Part shown: piece by piece, positions 16,943 through 25,686 of the stretch
Layout of the letters: the number at the start of each line of letters is the position of its first letter
Numbering within the stretch: the stretch's first letter is position 1
Source of the DNA: Bacteroidota bacterium
GTDB taxonomy: Bacteria; Bacteroidota; Bacteroidia; 2-12-FULL-35-15
Assembly (NCBI GenBank): GCA_025963715.1
Contig: JAOQAG010000021.1
Span: forward strand, 1-64,000
Reading direction: 5' to 3'
Length of the DNA stretch: 64,000 nucleotides
The notes under the pieces: generated by a model
Told to the model about the DNA's origin: nothing
Databases searched by the model: none
Seen by the model: the letters and a program-made list of their open reading frames with translations, nothing else
Position numbers and translations under genes: made by a program

Positions 16943-17599
16943 TTAGTCACGCCAAAGGTAGCGAAATAATAGATAGGAAAGTGCAATAATTATCACATTT
17001 ATAAACATTAAAACCAGTAAATAATTGAAATCCCAATGTTCCAATCCATCCAACGCATTTTTCGATAATTTTAACAAAACCATCAGCAAAGGCATCATGA
17101 TCGGAAAACTCAGGATCGCCATGAGCGTAAAATTGTTGCTGGTTTTGGAAGCGATCGCCGAAACCATGGTGAGTAAAGACGAAAAGCCAAAACTACCCAA
17201 TAAAAGTGTGAGTAAAAATAAGGGAAGATCCTGGATAAGATTCCCGATAAAAAGTGAATATACCAGCAAACACAGCAGGGAGATCACGAGCAGTAAAAGC
17301 GAGTTATAAATAATTTTTGATAAGATCACGGCCTGCGGACTCACCAGTGTATATAAGTAGAGCAGGCGTCCGCGCGTTTCGCTGATAAAGCTTTTTGCAA
17401 CGCCGTTGATGGAGGCAAACAGCAAAATGATCCAGAAAAGCGCATTCCAGGTTGGCGGATTAATGATCTGTTTGAACGATAAATAACTCACAAATACCGT
17501 GGAAACCACATATAGTAGAATGCCGCCCAATGCATATTTATTACGCATTTCCAGCTTTATTTCCTTCGCTATCAGGTATCGGATCTGTTTGGCTAACAT
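16943..17599 (-). CDS. ccmB: Heme exporter / cytochrome c maturation ABC permease CcmB
   Basis: A 218-residue, six-helix permease, first gene of the leftward ccmB-C-D-E-F cluster. Typical CcmB features are the N-terminal 'KEIKLEMRNKYALGGILLYV', 'FWIILLFASINGVAKSFISE' and 'RGRLLYLYTLVSPQAV'. With the ATPase CcmA (absent from this window, so encoded elsewhere) it powers release of holo-CcmE from CcmC. Length is normal for the family. Confidence 0.93.
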   Translation of the reverse strand: MLAKQIRYLIAKEIKLEMRNKYALGGILLYVVSTVFVSYLSFKQIINPPTWNALFWIILLFASINGVAKSFISETRGRLLYLYTLVSPQAVILSKIIYNSLLLLVISLLCLLVYSLFIGNLIQDLPLFLLTLLLGSFGFSSLLTMVSAIASKTSNNFTLMAILSFPIMMPLLMVLLKLSKNALDGLEHWDFNYLLVLMFINVIIIALSYLLFRYLWRD

Positions 17600-17632
17600 A
17601 GAGTAACTTTTATTGAAAAATCTTAACTAATG

Positions 17633-17711
17633 CGTCATTGCGAGGACTTTTCGCCCGAAGCAATGACGTTCTTAAAATAATTTGGTCTAAAATTCAGGGT
17701 ATTCATTAAAT
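17633..17711. repeat. Dispersed palindrome with 40-bp conserved flank
   Basis: CGTCATTGCGAGG ... CAATGACG forms the palindrome (17633-17668). The flank GTTCTTAAAATAATTT and then AAATTC-GG-TA-TCA words continue to about 17711. An inverted-orientation copy with the same flank is at 22378-22460, so the repeated unit is about 75-80 bp, longer than the palindrome. It lies between ccmB and the beta-CASP hydrolase. Confidence 0.78.
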
Positions 17712-17713
17712 AA

Positions 17714-19117
17714 TTAATCTGCCTGTATGATCTGGCCCTGTTCGGGGATGGCAATGTGTTTAAAACCCGCAGCTTCCAGTTTTTCTTTGTAATTCAATTG
17801 TACTTCGTATTCGCCGTGTACCAAAAACAGCTGCTTTACTTTAGCAGGATCCTGGCAGCTTAAATACCTGATCATTTCCTGGTAATCGCCATGCGCACTG
17901 TACGAATCCATGATCACCACATTGGCATTTACGTCGTGATCGGTGCCAAATATCGTTACATTTTTTTGACCTGCGCGCAGTTTTCCGGCAAGGGAATGCG
18001 GCTCGGCGTAACCAACGAGCAAAACGGTATTGTTGGGATTGGAAACATTATTGGCCAGATGATGTTTGATCCTTCCGGCTTCTGCCATTCCGGATGCCGA
18101 AATAATGATGCAGGGCTCGGGAAGCTCATTCAGGTGCTTGGAATCTTCCACATCCTGGATGTAGATCAGGTTGGAAAAACCGAAAGGATTGGGATCGGTT
18201 TTCATATATTCCAGGATCTCTTCATTAAAACACTCCGGGTGATCGCGCATGATATTGGTAGCGTTGATCGACAACGGACTATCCACATACACATTGATGC
18301 GCGGCAGCATTTTTTTTGTTTCCAGCTTATCGAGTGCATATACCAGCTCCTGCGTGCGCCCAAGGCTGAATGCGGGAATAATCAGCTTTCCTTTTTTTGT
18401 GATGCAGGTATCAAATACCACATTAAAAAGCTCCTGTTCGCCATACATGGCATCTCCGTGCAAACGGTCGCCATAGGTAGATTCCGCAATAATGTAATCA
18501 GCCTGCGGAAAGGGTTCCGGATCCTTCAGGATGGATCCGTTGTAACGGCCAATATCGCCGGTAAAGCATAGCTTTTTTGTTTTTCCGTTCTCGGTGATCT
18601 CCAGGTTAACGGCTGCACTTCCCAGGATATGCCCGGAATCGGTAAAATGCACGGTAACGCCTTCGCACACCGTGTGTTTTTGACCGTATCTTACTTTTAC
18701 GAATAACTCATTACAATTGTCCACATCATTAATAGTGTATAAAGGCTTTAAGGGTTTTTCGCCGCGTTTCATCCGGCGCTTGTTCAAAAAGCGCATGTCG
18801 GCTTCCTGGATGTGAGCACTGTCGGCCAGCATTATTTTGCACAGGTCGGCAGTAGGATTCGTACAAATAATAGGACCTGTAAAACCCTGTTTTACAAGAT
18901 TGGGAATATTCCCGGAATGATCGATGTGTGCATGCGAAAGGATCAGGTAATCAATGTCCGCAGGCGTAAAATTGAACGTGCGGTTCATTCCATCTGTTTC
19001 AGCTCCTTTTCCCTGAAAAAATCCGCAATCCAGTAATATTTTTTTGCCACTTTCGGTGATGATGAGATGCTTGCTGCCGGTAACCGTTCGCGCTGCTCCT
19101 AGAAATTGAATCTGCAT
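17714..19117 (-). CDS. Beta-CASP metallo-beta-lactamase-fold hydrolase (CPSF/Ysh1-like)
   Basis: A 467-residue metallo-hydrolase. The MBL signature is H62-x-H64-x-D66-H67 in 'LSHAHIDHSG'. The beta-CASP part shows 'AESTYGDRLHG', 'IIPAFSLGRTQELVY', 'IISASGMAEAGRIKHHL' and the C-terminal 'MDSYSAHGDYQEM' histidine motif plus 'LVHGE'. These are the metal ligands and A/B/C motifs of the RNA-processing beta-CASP family, so a ribonuclease role is likely but unproven. It is distinct from RNase J by length. It stands alone on the minus strand, downstream of the divergent glutathione peroxidase promoter region. Confidence 0.93.
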   Translation of the reverse strand: MQIQFLGAARTVTGSKHLIITESGKKILLDCGFFQGKGAETDGMNRTFNFTPADIDYLILSHAHIDHSGNIPNLVKQGFTGPIICTNPTADLCKIMLADSAHIQEADMRFLNKRRMKRGEKPLKPLYTINDVDNCNELFVKVRYGQKHTVCEGVTVHFTDSGHILGSAAVNLEITENGKTKKLCFTGDIGRYNGSILKDPEPFPQADYIIAESTYGDRLHGDAMYGEQELFNVVFDTCITKKGKLIIPAFSLGRTQELVYALDKLETKKMLPRINVYVDSPLSINATNIMRDHPECFNEEILEYMKTDPNPFGFSNLIYIQDVEDSKHLNELPEPCIIISASGMAEAGRIKHHLANNVSNPNNTVLLVGYAEPHSLAGKLRAGQKNVTIFGTDHDVNANVVIMDSYSAHGDYQEMIRYLSCQDPAKVKQLFLVHGEYEVQLNYKEKLEAAGFKHIAIPEQGQIIQAD

Positions 19118-19208
19118 AAATTTGTTTTATAATGTTCAAAGATACGCTTCGTATAAATAAGTCGCCCGAATTATTTTCCTCTCCCAATCTTATACAATAT
19201 TGTTTTCG

Positions 19209-19216
19209 TACATTTG
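19209..19216 (+). promoter_or_regulatory. -7 box of the glutathione peroxidase gene
   Basis: TACATTTG, a perfect TAnnTTTG match ending 23 nt before the ATG. No TTG sits at the usual 19-20 nt upstream. Confidence 0.6.
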
Positions 19217-19239
19217 CTTATATCTAAACCCTTAAACTT

Positions 19240-19788
19240 ATGAAAACAAAAATTACCACCTTTTTTACTGCTCTGATCGTATTACTGAGCATTTCTGTAA
19301 ACGCACAAACATTTTATGACCTGAAAGCGAAAACCATCGATGGTAAAGACTTTGATTTTTCCTCCTTAAAAGGAAAAAAAGTACTGCTTGTAAATACCGC
19401 TTCCAAATGTGGAAATACACCGCAATATGAAGATCTGGAGAAATTGTACAACCAATATAAAGATAAGAACCTCGTGATCATTGGTTTTCCTGCCAATAAT
19501 TTTATGCACCAGGAACCGGGTACAAACGGCGAGATCCAGGAATTTTGTACTAAAAACTACGGCGTTACTTTTCAAATGATGCAAAAAATCTCTGTAAAAG
19601 GCGATGATATGGACCCGATTTACCACTGGCTGACTGAAAAAGCAAAAAACGGAAAAATGGATTCATCAGTAAAATGGAATTTCCAGAAATACATGATCGA
19701 TGAGAAAGGGAATTTGGTGGATGTGATCGCACCCGGAGATAAGCCATACGACAGCAAAGTGTTAATGGATTGGTTGAACGGAAAATAG
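19240..19788 (+). CDS. Exported glutathione-peroxidase-family thiol peroxidase
   Basis: A 182-residue protein with a Sec signal peptide (about residues 1-22, ending VNAQ), so it acts in the periplasm. The peroxidatic cysteine is C57 in 'NTASKCGNTPQY'. The usual 'FPCNQFG' block reads 'FPANNFMHQEPG', so the usual Gln position is N87. W146-N147 in 'VKWNFQKY' complete the active site. C103 in 'EIQEFCTKNYGVTF' aligns with the resolving cysteine of thioredoxin-dependent (2-Cys) members. It is therefore probably a thioredoxin-dependent lipid or alkyl hydroperoxide reductase that does not need glutathione. Confidence 0.92.
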   Translation: MKTKITTFFTALIVLLSISVNAQTFYDLKAKTIDGKDFDFSSLKGKKVLLVNTASKCGNTPQYEDLEKLYNQYKDKNLVIIGFPANNFMHQEPGTNGEIQEFCTKNYGVTFQMMQKISVKGDDMDPIYHWLTEKAKNGKMDSSVKWNFQKYMIDEKGNLVDVIAPGDKPYDSKVLMDWLNGK

Positions 19789-19821
19789 GATTTTTATCGT
19801 TTTCTAAATCTAAATTTATAT

Positions 19822-19898
19822 GTCATCCCGCAATGTTGCGGGATCCTGTAAATGTTTGCAGTATTTAATTAACCGATCCCGCAACATTGCGGGATGAC
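19822..19898. repeat. Long inverted repeat between gpx and bshB1
   Basis: Perfect 24-bp inverted repeat, GTCATCCCGCAATG... (19822-19845) against ...CATTGCGGGATGAC (19875-19898). Each arm is itself a palindrome (ATCCCGCAA-TG-TTGCGGGAT). The 29-nt spacer contains CTGTAAATGTTTGCAG, matching the flanks of the palindromes at 8255 and 30305. It could terminate transcription between the genes, but it has no T-run. Confidence 0.85.
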
Positions 19899-19931
19899 GA
19901 TCAAAGAAAGATCGATTTTCAAAATATCCAC

Positions 19932-20648
19932 ATGAAATTAGATATTCTTGCCATTGGCGTTCATCCGGATGATGTGGAGCTTTCTGCTTCGGGCACATTA
20001 TTAAAGCACATTGCGCTGGGTAAAAAGTGCGGGATTTTAGACTTAACATCCGGCGAGCTGGGTACCCGCGGAAGCGGTCCGCTTCGGTTGGTTGAAGCTG
20101 CCGAAGCTGCAAAAATACTTGGTTTGAGCGTACGCGATAACCTGGGAATGGCGGATGGTTTTTTTGTGAACGATAAAGAACACCAGCTTGCCATTATCAA
20201 AAAAATAAGAGAATATCAGCCGGAAATTGTTCTGTGCAATGCCGTTTCCGACCGGCATCCCGATCACGGTAGGGCGGCACAATTGGTTTCTGAGGCTTGT
20301 TTTTACAGCGGCTTGCGCAGGGTGGAAACCGAATTGAACGGAACACCTCAACAGGCGTGGCGACCAAAAGCGGTGTATCACTACATCCAGGACCGGCACT
20401 TAAAACCCGATTTTGTAGTGGATGTAACACCGTATGTGGAGAAAAAAATGGAAGCGATCCGGGCTTTTAAATCACAATTTTACGATCCCGGTTCCAAAGA
20501 GCCGGAATCGCCAATTTCGGTAAAAAATTTCTTTGAAGTAGTGAGCGGCAAGATGAGCGTTTTTGGGCGTGATGCCGGTTACAACTTTGCAGAAGGGTTT
20601 AATGTGGAACGCACGATCGGTGTCAATAATCTGTTTGATATTAAATAG
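19932..20648 (+). CDS. bshB1: Bacillithiol biosynthesis deacetylase BshB1
   Basis: A 238-residue zinc-dependent LmbE-fold deacetylase. It removes acetate from GlcNAc-malate in bacillithiol synthesis. Zinc ligands are in 'IGVHPDDVELSASGTL' (H11, D14) and 'AVSDRHPDHGRAA'. The family-specific 'TSGELGTRGSGPLRLVEA' and 'MAFKSQF'-like 'RAFKSQFYDPGSKEPESP' are present. A longer open frame extends upstream into the inverted repeat; the ATG at 19932 is the homologous start. bshA and bshC are not in the window. Confidence 0.95.
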   Translation: MKLDILAIGVHPDDVELSASGTLLKHIALGKKCGILDLTSGELGTRGSGPLRLVEAAEAAKILGLSVRDNLGMADGFFVNDKEHQLAIIKKIREYQPEIVLCNAVSDRHPDHGRAAQLVSEACFYSGLRRVETELNGTPQQAWRPKAVYHYIQDRHLKPDFVVDVTPYVEKKMEAIRAFKSQFYDPGSKEPESPISVKNFFEVVSGKMSVFGRDAGYNFAEGFNVERTIGVNNLFDIK

Positions 20649-20745
20649 TAGATTACTGATTTCTGATGTGCAGATTTCTGATGTACTGAGTGGAAAGAGT
20701 AATAGGAAACCTTGACTCTTATCAGGAGAATTAGCCCCCCTTTCT

Positions 20746-20965
20746 ACCACATAAGGCACAAAGAAACACATAAGACATGCTGTGAATGCGAACGTGCGCC
20801 CCGACCTTTTGAACCACAAAAAGAAAACAAAAGGGACAAAAAGGCAATGTAATATGCAGTGTGTAAAACATTTTTCACACCCAAATCTTTTGCTTTCTTT
20901 TGTTCCTTTTGTGGTAAATCTTTTTTTACACCTCCGCCTTATGTTTTCTTTTGTGCCTTTGTGGT
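20746..20965. repeat. Nested fold-back element FB2 (ACCAC...GTGGT)
   Basis: A 220-bp element. Outer arms: ACCACATAAGGCACAAAG (20746) and CTTTTGTGCCTTTGTGGT (to 20965). Inner arms: ACCACAAAAAGAAAACAAAA (20813) and TTTCTTTTGTTCCTTTTGTGGT words to 20915. The centre is a GTGTG...CACAC hairpin (20859-20880). The 461-bp gap between bshB1 and the methyltransferase holds this element and no gene. Confidence 0.8.
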
Positions 20966-21079
20966 GGTTTTTATTTTCTTTTTTTGTGCGGTTAACTAAA
21001 TTTTATTTTTTTACACCGGAAATAAAGCTCTATTTCCACAAAATAATACTTTCCATTCTCTATTTTAAGATTCAAATCC

Positions 21080-21087
21080 TATCTTTG
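21080..21087 (+). promoter_or_regulatory. -7 box of the methyltransferase gene
   Basis: TATCTTTG, an exact TAnnTTTG match ending 22 nt before the ATG. Confidence 0.65.
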
Positions 21088-21109
21088 GCAAAACTAGAAA
21101 AACACAAGA

Positions 21110-22180
21110 ATGGATTTTTTTAAAAAAGAAAAACGTACGGCTTTAGAAGCGATAGAATATGCTCAGTGGATTGCCCATGCACCAATGGTGTTTCAGGCAA
21201 CACGCGTGATGCGCGACAACGGAATTTTAAAAGCGATCCAGGACGCCGGTAAAAAAGGGATCACGCTGGAAGAAGTAGTGGAAAAAACAAAAGTGCCGCA
21301 TTACGGTGCGCGTGTATTGCTGGAATCGGGCTTAGGCATTGGATTGGTAGTGGAAAACGATCATAAATACACATTGACCAAAACGGCTCATTTTATTTTA
21401 AACGACCGCATGACCCGTGTCAACATGGATTTTGTGCAGGATGTATGCTACGAAGGTTTATTCAACCTGGAAGATTCCATCAACAACGAAAAACCGGAAG
21501 GATTAAAGGTTTTCGGCGGTTGGAACACTGTTTACGAAGCATTATCACTATTGCCGGAGAATGTTCAGAAATCATGGTTTAGCTTTGATCATTATTATTC
21601 TGACGATGCTTTTCCATTGGTATTGCCGCTGGTATTTAAAAATAATCCGAAAAAGATCCTTGATATTGGTGGAAACACCGGTAAATGGTCGATTGCATGC
21701 GCTAAATACAACCCGGAAGTACACATGACAATTGTGGATCTGCCCGGACAGGTGAACATGGCGATGGCAAATATTGAAAAGCACGGTTTATTGGATCGTT
21801 TGTCGTTTCACGGCGCTAATATCTTAGATGAAAATCAAAAATTACCGAAAGGACATGATGCCATTTGGATGAGCCAGTTCTTGGATTGTTTTTCTGAAAA
21901 AGAAATTATTTCGATCTTAAACCGTTGTTACGAAGCTGTTAACGACGATGGATTTGTATTTATCCTGGAGCCTTTCTGGGATCGCCAGCGTTTTGAAGCA
22001 GCGGCATTTTCGTTGCAGCAAACCTCCTTGTATTTTACGGCTATTGCGAATGGAAACAGCCAAATGTATGATTCCAGGGTGTTTATGAAATGTGTGGAAG
22101 CCGCTAATTTTGAAGTGGTGGAGCAGATCGACCAGATCGGTGTGAGCCAGAGCCTGCTGAAATGCAGAAAGAAGAAATAA
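21110..22180 (+). CDS. SAM-dependent class I O-methyltransferase-like protein
   Basis: A 356-residue protein with the two-part layout of plant-type/acetylserotonin O-methyltransferases. An N-terminal winged-helix dimerisation part ('ATRVMRDNGILKAIQDAGKKG...LEEVVEKTKVP') is followed by a Rossmann methyltransferase domain with the SAM-binding 'ILDIGGNTGKWSIACAKYNP', the acidic 'VDLPGQ' and the late 'AIWMSQFLDCFSEKEI'. The acceptor substrate is unknown. It stands alone behind its own promoter, between two fold-back elements, with no visible pathway partner. Confidence 0.82.
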   Translation: MDFFKKEKRTALEAIEYAQWIAHAPMVFQATRVMRDNGILKAIQDAGKKGITLEEVVEKTKVPHYGARVLLESGLGIGLVVENDHKYTLTKTAHFILNDRMTRVNMDFVQDVCYEGLFNLEDSINNEKPEGLKVFGGWNTVYEALSLLPENVQKSWFSFDHYYSDDAFPLVLPLVFKNNPKKILDIGGNTGKWSIACAKYNPEVHMTIVDLPGQVNMAMANIEKHGLLDRLSFHGANILDENQKLPKGHDAIWMSQFLDCFSEKEIISILNRCYEAVNDDGFVFILEPFWDRQRFEAAAFSLQQTSLYFTAIANGNSQMYDSRVFMKCVEAANFEVVEQIDQIGVSQSLLKCRKKK

Positions 22181-22302
22181 GTACGGATAACGCCCGCCTG
22201 AACGATTCGGGCAGGAACAAAAACGAATTTTACGAATCTGTGTGTGGGTGATCCTGCACGCAGATTTTTATTTTATCACCAATAAAAAATTCAAAAAATT
22301 TC

Positions 22303-22490
22303 ACCACAAAAGGCACAAAAGAAAACATAAGACGTAACCCGGTTACGGTGTTTCATTCTGGTTCATAATCTGGTGTGAGATTGCTTCGGGCGAAAAGCCC
22401 TCGCAATGACGTTCTTAAAATAATTTTTTTTATGGTGCAAAATTCCGGATACTCAATAATCTTTTATTCCCTTTTGTTTTCTTTTGTGGT
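22303..22490. repeat. Fold-back element FB3 carrying a nested palindromic repeat
   Basis: ACCACAAAAGGCACAAAAG (22303) pairs with CTTTTGTTTTCTTTTGTGGT (22471-22490). Inside lies the ATTGC...GCAATGACG repeat with its GTTCTTAAAATAATTT flank (22378-22460), homologous to 17633-17711 in inverted orientation. The gap from 22181 to 22591 holds no gene. Confidence 0.75.
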
Positions 22491-22529
22491 TCAAAAAACA
22501 CGTAGCACATACAGATTAGTATATTGGTA

Positions 22530-22567
22530 TTGATTCGTATTTAGTAGCTATAAATTTGTTAAATTTG
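22530..22567 (+). promoter_or_regulatory. Promoter region of ffh
   Basis: TTG at 22530-22532, an 18-nt spacer and TAAATTTG at 22551-22558. A second, overlapping-register TAAATTTG lies at 22560-22567. The ffh ATG is 24 nt beyond the second box. Confidence 0.65.
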
Positions 22568-22591
22568 CATTCTTAAAAAAACAATAAAATC

Positions 22592-23941
22592 ATGTTCGAT
22601 AATTTAAGCGATAAGCTGGAAAGAGCCTTTAAACTGCTGAAAGGCCAGGGTAAAATTACTGAGATCAATATATCGGAAACAGTGAAGGAAATTAGAAAAG
22701 CCTTGCTGGATGCCGATGTGAACTATAAAGTTGCCAAACAATTTACCGACAATGTAAAAGAAAAAGCGCTGGGACAAAATGTATTAACGTCTATTTCCCC
22801 GGGCCAGCTAATGATCAAGATCACGCAGGAAGAGCTGACAGCATTGATGGGTGGCAATACGTCCGACATTAAGCTGGGCGGAAATCCAACCGTGATCTTA
22901 ATGAGCGGTTTGCAGGGTTCCGGTAAAACTACCTTTTCGGGAAAACTGGCGAACTACCTGAAAACAAAACGTGGTAAAAAGCCATTATTGGTAGCTGCAG
23001 ATATTTACCGTCCGGCTGCGATCGACCAGTTGCATGTATTGGGAGAGCAGATTGGTGTGGATGTATTTTCCGACCGCGAAAATAAAGATGCGGTTTCCAT
23101 CGCTCAAAAGGCGATCAAATTTGCAAAAGAAAATGGTAATTCTGTTGTAATTATCGATACTGCCGGTCGTTTAGCGATTGATGAGGAGATGATGAACGAG
23201 ATCGCGGCCGTAAAAGCAGCGGTAAATCCGGATGAGATCCTGTTTGTGGTGGATGCCATGACTGGTCAGGATGCGGTAAATACAGCAAAAGCATTTAATG
23301 AAAAACTGAATTTCGATGGTGTTGTTCTTACTAAATTAGACGGTGATACCCGTGGCGGAGCAGCGCTTTCCATCAAATCGATCGTTGATAAGCCGATCAA
23401 GTTTGTAGGTACCGGCGAAAAAATGGATGCGATCGATGTGTTCCATCCCAATCGTATGGCCGACCGGATCCTCGGAATGGGCGATGTGGTAACATTGGTA
23501 GAGCGCGCACAGGAACAATACGATGCCGAAGAAGCAAAAAAATTACAAAAGAAGATCGCGAAAAACCAGTTTAGTTTTAACGACTTTTTGTCCCAGCTGC
23601 AGCAGATCAAAAAAATGGGAAATATTAAAGACCTTGTTGGAATGATCCCGGGTGTGGGTAAAGCATTGAAAGGTGTGGACATCGATGAAAATGCATTTAA
23701 AAGTATTGAAGCGATCATTGGTTCCATGACGCCTGCAGAACGTGAAAACCCGGAATTACTGAATGGTAAGCGCAAGGACCGCATCGCCAAAGGAAGCGGC
23801 ACCAATGTGCAGGAAGTAAACCGCCTGATCAAACAATTTGACGATACCCGCAAAATGATGCGCATGATGGGTGATAAAAAACAAATGGCGAAGATGATGA
23901 GCCAGATGAAGAACATGCCGGGCATGAGTGGGAAAATGTAG
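22592..23941 (+). CDS. ffh: Signal recognition particle protein Ffh (SRP54)
   Basis: A 449-residue SRP GTPase that targets nascent membrane and secretory proteins to the translocon with FtsY and 4.5S RNA. An N-terminal four-helix bundle is followed by the G domain (P-loop 'GLQGSGKTT' near residue 107, 'DTAGR', 'TKLDGDTRGG') and the C-terminal methionine-rich M domain with 'MIPGVGK' and the end 'MKNMPGMSGKM', which holds the signal peptide and 4.5S RNA. Complete and typical. Confidence 0.97.
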   Translation: MFDNLSDKLERAFKLLKGQGKITEINISETVKEIRKALLDADVNYKVAKQFTDNVKEKALGQNVLTSISPGQLMIKITQEELTALMGGNTSDIKLGGNPTVILMSGLQGSGKTTFSGKLANYLKTKRGKKPLLVAADIYRPAAIDQLHVLGEQIGVDVFSDRENKDAVSIAQKAIKFAKENGNSVVIIDTAGRLAIDEEMMNEIAAVKAAVNPDEILFVVDAMTGQDAVNTAKAFNEKLNFDGVVLTKLDGDTRGGAALSIKSIVDKPIKFVGTGEKMDAIDVFHPNRMADRILGMGDVVTLVERAQEQYDAEEAKKLQKKIAKNQFSFNDFLSQLQQIKKMGNIKDLVGMIPGVGKALKGVDIDENAFKSIEAIIGSMTPAERENPELLNGKRKDRIAKGSGTNVQEVNRLIKQFDDTRKMMRMMGDKKQMAKMMSQMKNMPGMSGKM

Positions 23942-24100
23942 GTGGTTGATTCGTTCACTTGTTCATTGGTTAATTAGTTAATTAGTGTGCTGTGTTTAAA
24001 GCCGTGTGAAAATTTTAATTACAAGCAGAATCAAATTCCCCTCTTGAGAGGGGTTAGGGGTGTGTAAAACACAAAAGCATAAATAAATCTCTCAAAATAT

Positions 24101-24982
24101 ATGGCAATCATCGACGGCAAGTTAATTTCATTACAAATCCAGGACGAGATCGCGTTGGAAGTAAATGCAATTAAAGAAAAAGGAGGCAAAGTGCCTCATT
24201 TGGCTGCTGTTATTGTTGGAAACGATGGTGCCAGCGAAACGTATGTAGGCGCAAAAGTAAAAGCCTGTGATAAGATCGGGTTTAAATCCACGCTGGTAAA
24301 GCTGGAAGAAAATACCACTGAACAGGAATTGCTGCACATTGTAGAAGGACTGAACAAGGATGCCGATATTGATGGATACATTGTACAATTACCTTTACCA
24401 AAGCATATCAACGAACAAAAAATTGTAGAGGCGATCGATCCGAAAAAAGATGTGGATGGTTTTCATCCGCAGAATGTAGGACGCATGGCTTTGAATTTAC
24501 CAGCTTATTTACCGGCAACTCCATACGGGATCATGCAATTGCTGGAGCGATACAAGATCGATACAGCAGGTAAAAACTGTGTGGTCATCGGCCGCAGCCA
24601 CATTGTAGGTTCGCCTATGAGCATTTTAATGGCGCGCAATACCGTTCCCGGAAATTGTACCGTTACGATGTGTCACAGCCGCACAAAAAACCTGAAAGAA
24701 TTTACACTCAACGCCGATATTGTGATTGTTGCATTGGGTAAGCCCGAATTTGTAACAGCCGATATGCTGAAAGATGGAGTAGTAGTGATCGATGTGGGAA
24801 TTACACGTGTACCTTCCGACCAAACCAAAAGTGGTTTTAAATTGCTGGGCGACGTAAAATATGATGAAGTGGCAGCCAAAGCGTCTTACATTACGCCGGT
24901 TCCGGGTGGTGTAGGGCCAATGACCATTGCATCTTTATTGATGAATACGCTGAAAGCAAGCAAGAAAGAAATTTATTTGTAA
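24101..24982 (+). CDS. folD: Bifunctional methylene-THF dehydrogenase / methenyl-THF cyclohydrolase
   Basis: A 293-residue one-carbon enzyme that oxidises 5,10-methylene-THF with NADP and hydrolyses methenyl-THF to 10-formyl-THF. Visible signatures are '[16 protein letters not shown]' (with the catalytic-type Tyr-x3-Lys), '[12 protein letters not shown]', '[14 protein letters not shown]', '[14 protein letters not shown]' and '[11 protein letters not shown]'. Full length. Its 3' end overlaps the convergent lipoprotein gene by 10 bp, and no terminator hairpin is visible between them. Confidence 0.97.
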   Translation: MAIIDGKLISLQIQDEIALEVNAIKEKGGKVPHLAAVIVGNDGASETYVGAKVKACDKIGFKSTLVKLEENTTEQELLHIVEGLNKDADIDGYIVQLPLPKHINEQKIVEAIDPKKDVDGFHPQNVGRMALNLPAYLPATPYGIMQLLERYKIDTAGKNCVVIGRSHIVGSPMSILMARNTVPGNCTVTMCHSRTKNLKEFTLNADIVIVALGKPEFVTADMLKDGVVVIDVGITRVPSDQTKSGFKLLGDVKYDEVAAKASYITPVPGGVGPMTIASLLMNTLKASKKEIYL

Positions 24983-25665
24983 TCGTAGATTTCTTTTTTC
25001 AGTACGCGGATACTGTCTTTTTTCAATAACGAAATTTCTCCTGTACGTTTTATCTGGTAAGTGCTTGCTATTGAATCAATAGTGTAGGACCGATTGTGGA
25101 TATTATTAATGTAAGTAACATAGTTTACATTAAAAACAGAGTCATTTACAAAAGAAGAAAATTTTTCATGGGTCAAAACTATAACCGAATCTTCATCAGC
25201 ATCAAATGTGGAATCAGGGCCACCTTCTTCGCCACCCGCTATATCAAGATGTGAGATTAATTTGCCATTTGAATTAAGGCATAACAGGGAAAGAGAATTG
25301 TAATCATCGGAAGAAGCTTCAATCACAATTGGTAAAATACTACCTACTGCATGTTGTTTTGAATAAAAAGTAGCGCCGTAAAACAAATCTTTAAGTGTGC
25401 CGAAATATTTAATTTCGTAATTCCATGCATTTTTTTGAATTGCTGTAAGTGTATCCGGAGATTTGCAGATACCATTGCTGCTGTCCGGATCACGCAAATA
25501 ATAAGAATTATTGAAGATTTGTTTATTGGAAAATTTAAATTTTAAACTATCTAAAAAAGTAGGAATGCTATCTTTTGAAATTATAGCTGTGTTTTTTTCA
25601 TTCGCCTGCTGACAAGCAAATAACGCAACCAATAAAAACAAAAATATATAAACGCTGCTTTTCAA
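24973..25665 (-). CDS. Putative lipoprotein, function unknown
   Basis: A 230-residue protein with a type II signal peptide: hydrophobic '[15 protein letters not shown]' ends in the lipobox LFAC with Cys near residue 18. The mature part is Asp/Ser-rich, with '[20 protein letters not shown]', and I recognise no domain. The only in-frame start before the signal peptide is TTG, since an upstream stop follows shortly. It converges on folD with a 10-bp overlap and is downstream of the SET-domain gene, possibly co-transcribed. Confidence 0.65.
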   Translation of the reverse strand: MKSSVYIFLFLLVALFACQQANEKNTAIISKDSIPTFLDSLKFKFSNKQIFNNSYYLRDPDSSNGICKSPDTLTAIQKNAWNYEIKYFGTLKDLFYGATFYSKQHAVGSILPIVIEASSDDYNSLSLLCLNSNGKLISHLDIAGGEEGGPDSTFDADEDSVIVLTHEKFSSFVNDSVFNVNYVTYINNIHNRSYTIDSIASTYQIKRTGEISLLKKDSIRVLKKEIYDYK

Positions 25666-25686
25666 TGGAATAAGGCTTTTGAATGA

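Noticed and set aside
19816-20112. A 98-codon leftward frame over the start of bshB1
   Set aside because: It crosses the inverted repeat and the conserved BshB1 N-terminus; no motif or promoter supports it.
23266-23958. A 230-codon antisense frame within ffh
   Set aside because: It lies wholly antisense to a well-conserved gene and has a low-complexity, Ser/Ile/Phe-rich translation typical of shadow frames.
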